A stretch of DNA of 6,247 nucleotides. Source: an uncultured Pseudomonadaceae bacterium (GTDB taxonomy: Bacteria > Pseudomonadota > Gammaproteobacteria > Pseudomonadales > Pseudomonadaceae). Position 1 is the stretch's first letter. Every line of letters starts with the position of its first letter. The stretch covers positions 1 through 6,247 of the forward strand of contig CANRHT010000111.1 of assembly GCA_947630465.1 (NCBI GenBank). Reading direction: 5' to 3'. Made by a program: the position numbers and the translations under genes. The notes under the pieces were generated by a model that had not been told where the DNA came from, did no database searches, and saw nothing but the letters and a program-made list of their open reading frames with translations. Below, piece after piece: positions 1 through 5,634 of the stretch.

Positions 1-231
1 ATGGGTGAGTACTTAGAAGACTTACCGTACCAGAGTGAAGTGCTCAACTTAGATGAGGAAACTTGGAAAAGTTGGGATGGTTTAGCTCAGGAGCGTTTTA
101 TTCGTAATGTCAGTACCAAACAGCGTTATTACCAGCGCGTGAATGCCGATGCTGATCGCTGGGTGAGCCTGACTGAGGGTGCTGATCCACGTGAAGATGT
201 GTCACCTGTGCCTTTGGAGATGATGCCCTAA
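1..231 (+). CDS. Probable C-terminal tail of a PpkA-like / vWA-domain protein (left-truncated)
   Basis: An open frame runs from the first base to a TAA at 229-231 and gives 76 residues. It opens on an ATG at position 1, but nothing upstream is available, so there is no ribosome binding site to show that this is the true start. The peptide is acidic and soluble, without signal peptide or membrane segment. Its last third reads like the end of PpkA-type kinases and related von Willebrand A proteins as I recall them: a YYQRVNADADRWVSL stretch, then a GADP turn, then an ending VPLEMMP. I infer that it is the tail of a longer protein whose kinase and/or vWA domains lie outside the window. In the P. 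aeruginosa type VI locus, ppkA adjoins tagT, which fits the ABC ATPase starting at the next base here. Alternatively it is a small complete hypothetical protein. The family call is moderate; that it is coding is likely. Confidence 0.5.
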   Translation: MGEYLEDLPYQSEVLNLDEETWKSWDGLAQERFIRNVSTKQRYYQRVNADADRWVSLTEGADPREDVSPVPLEMMP

Positions 232-933
232 ATGTTGACGGTTCAGGGATTGAAAATAACCCGTGGGCGTGGCGATCAGCAACATAGCGTTGCTTTGCCA
301 CACCTGGAGCTGGCCGCCGGTCAAGTACTGGCGGTCACCGGTGAAAGCGGCTGCGGTAAAAGCACTTTGCTGGAAGTCTTAGGCTTGTTGCTCAAACCTG
401 AGCGGGTGGATATCTTTCAGCTGGGGCAGCCCAGTATTGATATTGTTGAGTTACAGCACAGGCAACAAGATAACCAGCTGGCGCGCATTCGTGCGCAACA
501 TCTGGGTTTTGTTTTGCAAAGTGGTGGTTTATTGCCCTACTTAAATGTGCGTGACAATATCCAGCTGCCGCGGCGCATCCTAGGCTTAAGTGCCAGCAGT
601 GAGCGCATCGAGCATGCCATTGATACCCTGAAAATCGGTCATCTGCTGAAGAAACTGCCGCAGGCGTTATCCATTGGTGAGCGTCAGCGCGTGGCGTGTT
701 TGCGAGCGATTGCCCATGAACCTCAGCTGCTATTGGCCGATGAACCGACAGCCGCGCTGGACCCGCACAGCGCACGACGTTTATTTGATGTGTTTTTGGA
801 TATCGTGAATGCCTTACAAATCAGTGCTTTAGTGGTGTCACATGACTGGGCGCTGGTGAACGAATTTAAATTACCGATCTTGCAAGCTCACAGTGAGCCA
901 GGAGTGACGACTTTTGCGCTCGCCAACCCTTAG
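232..933 (+). CDS. ABC transporter ATP-binding protein, MacB/LolD-like (TagT-like)
   Basis: This is a 233-residue cytoplasmic ATPase that would power the FtsX-type permease encoded next. All nucleotide-binding motifs are present: Walker A GESGCGKST (37-45), Q-loop at Q96 in FVLQSGGLLP, signature LSIGERQR (146-153), Walker B LLLADEPT (166-173), D-loop ALD (175-177) and the switch histidine H204 in VVSHD. The signature has Ile where LSGGQ/LSGGE is usual, and no clear aromatic A-loop residue is seen near the N terminus. Length and motifs fit the MacB/LolD/FtsE branch, whose members move or signal to periplasmic partners rather than carry small solutes through the membrane. The ATG directly follows the upstream stop, with GGAGA at 216-220 at 11-base spacing, so translation is probably coupled. 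Its 3' end overlaps the permease gene by 20 bases. With the SUMF1-like protein downstream, the best-known counterpart is TagT of the TagQRST pathway. The ABC ATPase call is firm; the TagT analogy is inference. Confidence 0.93.
   Translation: MLTVQGLKITRGRGDQQHSVALPHLELAAGQVLAVTGESGCGKSTLLEVLGLLLKPERVDIFQLGQPSIDIVELQHRQQDNQLARIRAQHLGFVLQSGGLLPYLNVRDNIQLPRRILGLSASSERIEHAIDTLKIGHLLKKLPQALSIGERQRVACLRAIAHEPQLLLADEPTAALDPHSARRLFDVFLDIVNALQISALVVSHDWALVNEFKLPILQAHSEPGVTTFALANP
900..904 (+). promoter_or_regulatory. Shine-Dalgarno AGGAG for the permease TTG start
   Basis: AGGAG lies nine bases before the TTG at 914. An in-frame TGA at 905-907 rules out any earlier start, so this site fixes translation of the permease at TTG 914, inside the end of the ATPase gene. 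The next in-frame alternative, a GTG at 947, has no comparable site. Confidence 0.75.
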
Positions 934-2137
934 TTTTGCGCTCTTAGTGCGCCTTGCCGTGTTTGATCTGTGGCATGACCGCAAAGTGTCTTTTTGTATT
1001 GCTGCTTCTTTGGTGGCGGTGATTGCACCCTTGTTGCTGCTGTTTGGCCTCAAACATGGCGTGGTCAATCAGCTGCAAGAAGAGTTGCTCAGTGATCCGC
1101 GCAACCTTGAAGTGAAAATGCTCGCCAGCGGTAATTACAGTGCTGATTGGATTGCACAGCTACAGCAGATGCCGGGGGTGGGTTTTGCCATTGGGCAAAC
1201 CCGCTCGCTCAATACCCAAGCTGACCTGTTAGTGGATAACCGCCGCTTTGTGGAAAGCGCTGAGGTGATTCCTACCGCCGCTGATGATCCTTTGCTGAAT
1301 AACCTGCTGAGTGATTTGCAGGACGGGCAGACCATCTTAAGTTACAGCGCCGCGCAGCGTTTACAGGTTCAAGCAGGCGACAGCATTCGTATGCGTGCAT
1401 TGCGCAAACTCGATCAAGTCAATGAGCGTGGCGAGTTGGAGTTGCAGGTGGTCGCGGTATTGGATGCCAGTCGTTTTTCCCGCCCGGCGGCTTTTGTCAA
1501 TTTGCCGTTGCTGGTGGCTTTAGAGCAGTTTCGTGATGGATTGCAGGTGCCGGTGTTTGGTTTAGATACCGGCAGCCCTACGCAAAACACGCCTGTGACT
1601 TTTTCTAAAGTACGCCTCTATGCTCAAGGTGTGGATGATGTGGCGGGTTTAACGGATTGGATGGCTGAGCGCAATATTGATAGCAGCAGCCGTCTGGCAG
1701 AAATTGACAGCGTCAAAGCGATTAACCAAGTGTTGACGCTGATTTTTTCAGTGATCGCTTTAACCGCATTGATTGGCTGTGTGGCGTCATTGGTCGGCGC
1801 GTTTTTGGCCAATATTGACCGTAAACGCAAAGACATGGCAGTGCTGCGCTTGCTGGGTTTTACCTCAATCGCCACCGCGGCCTATGTGGTGATTCAAGCC
1901 TTAATCATTACCGTACTGGCGTATGTTGTAGGTTTGGCTTTGTACGCCATTGCCAGTGAACTGTTTAATCAGTTGTTAGTGGGCAACCAAAGTACCAGTG
2001 ATTTCTCCTGTGAAATCAGCTTTATGCATGCTGTGTTGGCCTTGTTATTTGCGGTCATAGTGGCTGTGTTTGTCTCGTGTATCGGTGCTTTACGTGCGAT
2101 TGGAATTGAACCTGCGGAGAGTTTACGTGAATTATAA
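914..2137 (+). CDS. FtsX-family ABC transporter permease (TagS-like)
   Basis: This is a 407-residue inner-membrane permease with the MacB/LolC/FtsX layout. There is one membrane helix near the N terminus (about 25-46), a long periplasmic domain (about 50-270), then three helices (about 272-299, 320-350 and 372-395). The FtsX-domain landmarks are clear: after the second helix comes the cytoplasmic coupling loop KRKDMAVLRLLGF (304-316), and the protein ends in the family-typical IEPAESLREL. The start is TTG at 914, forced by an in-frame stop just upstream and supported by AGGAG at 900-904. It overlaps the ATPase gene by 20 bases, which indicates translational coupling and a 1:1 partnership. Such pairs act as mechanotransmitters driven by cytoplasmic ATP. 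The periplasmic domain is the likely contact for the secreted SUMF1-like protein encoded next, as proposed for TagS and TagR. The family is firm; the TagS role is inferred from gene order. Confidence 0.9.
   Translation: MRSPTLSFALLVRLAVFDLWHDRKVSFCIAASLVAVIAPLLLLFGLKHGVVNQLQEELLSDPRNLEVKMLASGNYSADWIAQLQQMPGVGFAIGQTRSLNTQADLLVDNRRFVESAEVIPTAADDPLLNNLLSDLQDGQTILSYSAAQRLQVQAGDSIRMRALRKLDQVNERGELELQVVAVLDASRFSRPAAFVNLPLLVALEQFRDGLQVPVFGLDTGSPTQNTPVTFSKVRLYAQGVDDVAGLTDWMAERNIDSSSRLAEIDSVKAINQVLTLIFSVIALTALIGCVASLVGAFLANIDRKRKDMAVLRLLGFTSIATAAYVVIQALIITVLAYVVGLALYAIASELFNQLLVGNQSTSDFSCEISFMHAVLALLFAVIVAVFVSCIGALRAIGIEPAESLREL
2116..2119 (+). promoter_or_regulatory. Shine-Dalgarno GGAG deciding the GTG start of the SUMF1-like gene
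   Basis: GGAG sits seven bases before GTG 2127, inside the end of the permease gene. It favours GTG 2127 over the far upstream TTG at 2070 and over the ATG at 2145. Starting at 2127 also places a regular signal peptide exactly at the N terminus. Confidence 0.7.
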
Positions 2138-3671
2138 ATTATGGATGAATGTCAGCGTGCTGAGCCTGGCGATCAGTGCGGCGAGTGCCGTGCAGGCCGA
2201 AATCACTTGGGCAGAAAAGCATTACAACCCCGAGCCCCTAGCGGATGATGTGATCTTGCCCATGGCCTGTGGTGGCGCGATGGCGTTTCGTAAAGTCTTA
2301 GTGCCCTTGACCAATCCGCTGGACGATTACGGCGTTGAGTTGGGTGAAAACAGTGACGACTGGGGCTATATCAATTCTGCGCGCCCAGCGTTTATCGCCG
2401 GTAGTTTTACCGAGAAAGATAAAAAATCACGCTACTACCTGATGGCTAAGTACGAAACTACACAATTGCAATACGATGCCATGCTCGGCAAAGAGTGTGT
2501 GCCATCCTCTAATAAAATGCGCCTGCCCGCGGTGGATAACAGCTGGATGAGCGCCATGCATGCCTCTGATCAGTACAACCTGTGGTTGCGTGAGCATGCG
2601 GCTAAAAGCTTACCCAGCGAAGATGGCGTGCAAGGATTTGTGCGCTTACCCACAGAAGATGAGTGGGAGTTTGCTGCGCGTGGCGGGATTAAGCTGGGGC
2701 TTTCTGAGTTTCGAGATACACGCTACCCCATGCCAGAAGGCATCAGTAGTTATGAGTGGGTCTCGGGTGCTTCCTCGGCAAATGGCAAGCTGCAGCTGAG
2801 CGGTTTACTCAAAGCCAACCCGCTGGGTTTGCATGACATGCTGGGTAACGCTTCAGAAATGATGTTTGAGTCCTTTCGCTTAAACAAGCTGCAACGCAGT
2901 CACGGTCAAGCGGGTGGTTATGTGGTGCGTGGTGGTAACTTTTTGATGAGTGAAAAAGATGCTACGAGCGCCAGTCGCCGCGAAGAACCCTATTATTCAC
3001 CCGAGGGTGAACGCAGCACTAAGGTCAATGGCTTTCGTTTAGTGTTAACTGCGCCGATTCTGACTTCGCGTGAGCGTGTCAGTGCTATCAGTCATGAGTG
3101 GAAAAAACTCGGTGGCGGTAATGACATCGATGGCAGTCAAAAAACCACTGCAGAACTGGCTAAAATTACCGCTAACGTTGAAGACCTGTCGTTGAAAAAA
3201 GAGTTGGAAACGCTGGAGAAACAATTGCGTAGCAGCAATCAGTTGCAGCAAGAATCACAAAATAAAGCCATTCAAGCCGGTTTGCAGTTGGGGGCTTTCT
3301 TGTGCACCAAGATGCAAGATGACGGCGTTTTCCTGGATTTACTGGAAGCAAATTACGCCGCGAACTGCACCGGTGATGACCAGAGCGCTACCTGTCCTAA
3401 GCGTAAAATACAGTTGGAACAGCAGCAGGATCGTATGGATAAGCTGGGAAAATATTACGGTGACACACTGGTTGATGCTGTGCGTTATGGTAAAACGGCG
3501 CTCGAAAAACAAGTGCCAGTGGTCGAGAATTTAATGACTAACAGCACGCAAACAAAGGGCTTGCTACCTTTCTTGACGGCACACTGGCAGCATCAGCAGC
3601 AGTATTTAGCCAGCGGTCATATTAAAAAGCAGCAGTGGATTAATGACTGTAAAGGATTGGCAGAAAAGTAA
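2127..3671 (+). CDS. Secreted non-catalytic SUMF1/FGE-fold protein with C-terminal four-cysteine domain (TagR-like)
   Basis: From GTG 2127 the protein has 514 residues. Residues 1-24 form a Sec signal peptide ending SAVQA, with cleavage expected before EITW, so it is periplasmic. Residues about 80-310 are a formylglycine-generating-enzyme (SUMF1) domain, shown by YYLMAKYETTQLQYD (103-117), RLPTEDEWEFAARGG (173-187), GLHDMLGN (234-241), VVRGGNF (266-272) and NGFRLV (301-306). The stretch before GFRLV, where true FGE enzymes carry their copper-binding cysteines, has none, so this is probably a binding rather than a catalytic domain, as in TagR. The run FRLNKLQRSHGQAGG (250-264) also looks TagR-like. 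Residues about 354-514 form a helical domain with C393, C414, C423 and C508, repeated in the next gene. It overlaps the permease gene by 11 bases and the next gene by one. Likely role: periplasmic sensor or activator of the ABC pair. The SUMF1 fold is firm; the role is inferred. Confidence 0.88.
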   Translation: MNYKLWMNVSVLSLAISAASAVQAEITWAEKHYNPEPLADDVILPMACGGAMAFRKVLVPLTNPLDDYGVELGENSDDWGYINSARPAFIAGSFTEKDKKSRYYLMAKYETTQLQYDAMLGKECVPSSNKMRLPAVDNSWMSAMHASDQYNLWLREHAAKSLPSEDGVQGFVRLPTEDEWEFAARGGIKLGLSEFRDTRYPMPEGISSYEWVSGASSANGKLQLSGLLKANPLGLHDMLGNASEMMFESFRLNKLQRSHGQAGGYVVRGGNFLMSEKDATSASRREEPYYSPEGERSTKVNGFRLVLTAPILTSRERVSAISHEWKKLGGGNDIDGSQKTTAELAKITANVEDLSLKKELETLEKQLRSSNQLQQESQNKAIQAGLQLGAFLCTKMQDDGVFLDLLEANYAANCTGDDQSATCPKRKIQLEQQQDRMDKLGKYYGDTLVDAVRYGKTALEKQVPVVENLMTNSTQTKGLLPFLTAHWQHQQQYLASGHIKKQQWINDCKGLAEK

Positions 3672-4306
3672 TGACTAAAAATACCACTTGGCCGACAGGC
3701 GTGCGTACTGGGTTTGCGCAATGCAGTGTATTGGCGTTGGCATGCGTCAGTGCTGCATCCTTTGCGACGCCTGCAGCACCAGCACCAACAGCACCACCAG
3801 AGCCTGTTGAGTTAGATAACCCCAGTATCAAAGAACAATTGCAAAATCTGGATTTGATTCTGCGTGCGAGCAATCAAAAGCAAGAAGAAATTCGCAAGCA
3901 AGCCATCCGCTCGAACATGCAGTTAGGGGCTTTTCTGTGTGCGCAAATTCAGCGTGACGATGCAGTGCTCACTCAGCTTGATACGCTTTACAACGACAGT
4001 TGCACTGAACCTAATGCGCCACAAGCGTGCGAAGCGCAGGCAGCAGAACTCAGTGAATATCGCCAACGCTTTGCAGATTTAGGCCATTATTACGCCAGTA
4101 ATCTTGTCGAGGCGGTTTCGCTGTATGGGCAAACCGCGATTGAGCAGCAAATCCCGGCGATGAGCTTGCTGATAGAAAACAATCAGCGCTTAGCGCCCTT
4201 AGCCTTAGATTTTGCTGCACATTTAGCAAATCAACAGCTGTATTTCGATACATACAACACCATAGATACCCACCAATGGCTGGCGCGTTGCCAAGCGCCT
4301 CGCTAA
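3671..4306 (+). CDS. Secreted protein: stand-alone paralogue of the SUMF1-like protein's C-terminal domain
   Basis: This is a 211-residue protein of no named family known to me. A basic N terminus and a hydrophobic run end at ASFA, so signal cleavage after about residue 32 is expected. A Pro/Ala-rich linker (33-48) follows, then a helical domain (51-211). That domain aligns with residues about 354-514 of the preceding protein: both share QLGAFLC, a LG-x-YY-x3-LV-x-AV block, TA-x-E-x-Q-x-P, a QQ-x-Y segment and a final QW-x3-C. The four cysteines C90, C111, C120 and C207 match C393, C414, C423 and C508, and the first two gaps (21 and 9 residues) are identical, which suggests two conserved disulfides. 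Start and previous stop share a base (TAATG at 3669-3673). AAAGGA at 3651-3656 is too far for a strong site, so expression probably depends on coupling. I infer a periplasmic partner or competitor of the SUMF1-like protein. A lipid anchor at C25 is possible but poorly supported. Confidence 0.85.
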   Translation: MTKNTTWPTGVRTGFAQCSVLALACVSAASFATPAAPAPTAPPEPVELDNPSIKEQLQNLDLILRASNQKQEEIRKQAIRSNMQLGAFLCAQIQRDDAVLTQLDTLYNDSCTEPNAPQACEAQAAELSEYRQRFADLGHYYASNLVEAVSLYGQTAIEQQIPAMSLLIENNQRLAPLALDFAAHLANQQLYFDTYNTIDTHQWLARCQAPR

Positions 4307-4331
4307 ACACCATCAAAGGATAGAACTTAGA

Positions 4332-5057
4332 ATGACTACACTATTATTTAACCGCACAACTTTACTCAGCTTGGCGGCATCATGCGCTATTTTACTCACA
4401 GGTTGTGCCACGACGGGCAGCGACATGCTGGGTTCATCCTCAGCTGATCCCCGTTTAACGCAAGGCGATACGGCCAAGTTTTTCAGTAAGTCAGGTTATC
4501 AGGCCTGTGCCGCCGCTGCGGGTGTCGGTGTGTTAGCCTGCTTAGCCTCCAACAGCAGTAACAAAGCGGGCTGTGCGGTTGCTGCCGGTATTGCTGCCTG
4601 TGGTGTGGCCATGGGTGCCAACTACTATTTAGATGACCGCCGCGCTAAGTACTCGGATACCAATCAGCGCTTACAGGCCATGACCCAAGATATTCAAGAT
4701 GACACCAACCATGTGATTCAGCGCACACAAGTAGCACAGCGCGTGATGGATGATGACAAAGCGATCTTGGCAAAAATCAAACGCGACATGGGTACTAAAC
4801 GTCTTGATATTGCCCAAGCCAACAAAGATTTAGCCGCAGTTGATAGCAATATTGCTTTGCTCAATAAAGATTTAAACAACATGAAAGCTAAAGCCAGTGA
4901 GTACGCTAAAGCAGCGCAAAAAGAGCGTGCTGAAGGTGCCGGTAGCAAAGTGAACCAAATGGATCAAGAAATCAGCCGCATGAACCAAAAAATTGCTCTG
5001 CTGGAAACTGAAATTGATGACTTGTTCGGTCAGCGCTCAGCCATCACTTTAGGATAA
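4332..5057 (+). CDS. Outer-membrane lipoprotein with paired-cysteine hydrophobic hairpin and long coiled coil (TagQ position)
   Basis: This is a 241-residue lipoprotein. The signal peptide ends in lipobox LTGC with lipidated C25, and the following Ala-Thr gives no Asp retention signal, so Lol transport to the outer membrane is expected. A Ser/Thr-rich tether leads to a Gly/Ala-rich hydrophobic stretch (about 56-98) made of two short helices separated by an SNSSNK turn. It carries C59, C70, C81 and C90, a twin-cysteine hairpin pattern. Residues about 105-235 are charged, heptad-like and rich in Asp/Lys/Gln, so a long coiled coil is likely. AAGGA at 4316-4320, 11 bases before the ATG, is its ribosome binding site, and the gap to the previous gene is 25 bases. 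In the P. aeruginosa tag locus, TagQ is the outer-membrane lipoprotein that holds TagR, and this gene occupies the matching role. I do not recognise TagQ sequence signatures with confidence, so that equivalence is inference from architecture and context. Confidence 0.85.
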   Translation: MTTLLFNRTTLLSLAASCAILLTGCATTGSDMLGSSSADPRLTQGDTAKFFSKSGYQACAAAAGVGVLACLASNSSNKAGCAVAAGIAACGVAMGANYYLDDRRAKYSDTNQRLQAMTQDIQDDTNHVIQRTQVAQRVMDDDKAILAKIKRDMGTKRLDIAQANKDLAAVDSNIALLNKDLNNMKAKASEYAKAAQKERAEGAGSKVNQMDQEISRMNQKIALLETEIDDLFGQRSAITLG

Positions 5058-5061
5058 GACC

Positions 5062-5556
5062 ATGAAAAAATTAGCTCTTGGCAGCCTTGTGCTGGGTATG
5101 GCGTTGATCTCGGGTTGCGCGACGCAAGGACAGTGTGACGCCACTAAAAACGACCCAAGCATGTTTGAAAAACTCAACTGCGATATGGGTGGTGGTTATC
5201 AGCAGCAGATCCAACAAAAAGAGCAGGGCGTGTTGGATGCGCGTGCTGAAAATGCGTTGTTCCGTGCGGTCTATGCTGATATCGAAGCTGAGCGTCATGC
5301 GGTGCGTCAAGATCTGCGCGGTCAGCAGCAACAGCTGGCACAACTGCAAGGCAGTCTGGATCAGTTGCTCGGTCAGCTGAAAAAGAAATATGCCGGTAAG
5401 CAAGACACCTTAAAGCAAATCACCGAACTGGAAGCGCAGGCCAGTGCACTGCAGCAACCCGGGAGTAACGATCCGCGCGTGATCAGTGCTAAGCAAAAGC
5501 AGTTGGTTGAGTTGCAGCGTAAAATCAGTCGCCTGGAATTAAGCCTCGGTTACTAA
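5062..5556 (+). CDS. Small coiled-coil lipoprotein
   Basis: This is a 164-residue lipoprotein with a compact signal peptide (MKK, hydrophobic run, lipobox ISGC) and lipidated C19. The +2/+3 residues are Ala-Thr, consistent with outer-membrane sorting. Two further cysteines, C25 and C40, flank a short loop that could be closed by a disulfide before a GGG turn at 43-45. From about 47 to 162 the protein is almost wholly Gln/Leu/Lys-rich heptads with one break around PGSNDP (133-138), so a helical hairpin or two-part coiled coil is likely. AGGA at 5051-5054, inside the last codons of the preceding gene, lies seven bases before the ATG, and the two genes are four bases apart. They were presumably made together and may interact through their coiled coils. 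It is the last gene before a hairpin terminator. I do not recognise a named family; a structural or docking role in the envelope is inference. Confidence 0.85.
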   Translation: MKKLALGSLVLGMALISGCATQGQCDATKNDPSMFEKLNCDMGGGYQQQIQQKEQGVLDARAENALFRAVYADIEAERHAVRQDLRGQQQQLAQLQGSLDQLLGQLKKKYAGKQDTLKQITELEAQASALQQPGSNDPRVISAKQKQLVELQRKISRLELSLGY

Positions 5557-5568
5557 AGCGCATCAGCT

Positions 5569-5610
5569 CATGCGGCAATACAGCAGTGTTGCCGCATGTT
5601 TATTTATTAT
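5569..5610 (+). terminator. Probable intrinsic terminator or attenuator between the lipoprotein and srfA genes
   Basis: CATGCGGCAA (5569-5578) pairs perfectly with TTGCCGCATG (5589-5598). The inner bases TAC and GTG extend the stem by three pairs, one a U-G wobble, leaving an AGCA tetraloop. A T-rich tail, TTTATTTATTAT, follows at 5599-5610. The tail is interrupted by A residues, so termination may be partial. The whole intergenic stretch is 78 bases (5557-5634) and I see no convincing promoter in it, so srfA may depend on readthrough. Confidence 0.72.
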
Positions 5611-5634
5611 GTCTTGTTGACTGGCACCGCTTCT

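Noticed and set aside
2070..2126. Upstream TTG extension of the SUMF1-like protein
   Set aside because: It lies deep inside the permease gene, has no good ribosome binding site, and would place 19 charged residues before an otherwise regular signal peptide; GTG 2127 with GGAG is better.
2560..2799. Short + strand frames inside other genes, such as 2560-2799, 3319-3534, 5135-5380 and 6005-6217
   Set aside because: Each lies out of frame within a gene with strong domain or family evidence and shows no protein-like pattern of its own.
3743..3745. Cys25 of the stand-alone domain protein as a lipidation site
   Set aside because: The preceding residues are Ala-Leu-Ala rather than Leu-Ala/Ser-Gly/Ala, and a normal signal peptidase I site ASFA lies a few residues later. 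The Pro/Ala linker would also suit a tether, so the possibility is not fully closed.
3640..3873. Minus-strand open frames opposite the main genes, such as 3640-3873, 4050-4316, 5071-5403 and 5991-6191
   Set aside because: Low-complexity or unlikely protein composition, no ribosome binding sites, and fully overlapped by well-supported + strand genes; shadows of biased codon use.
5605..5610. TATTAT as a -10 element for srfA
   Set aside because: No recognisable -35 hexamer at usual spacing; the bases are better explained as the T-rich tail of the hairpin.
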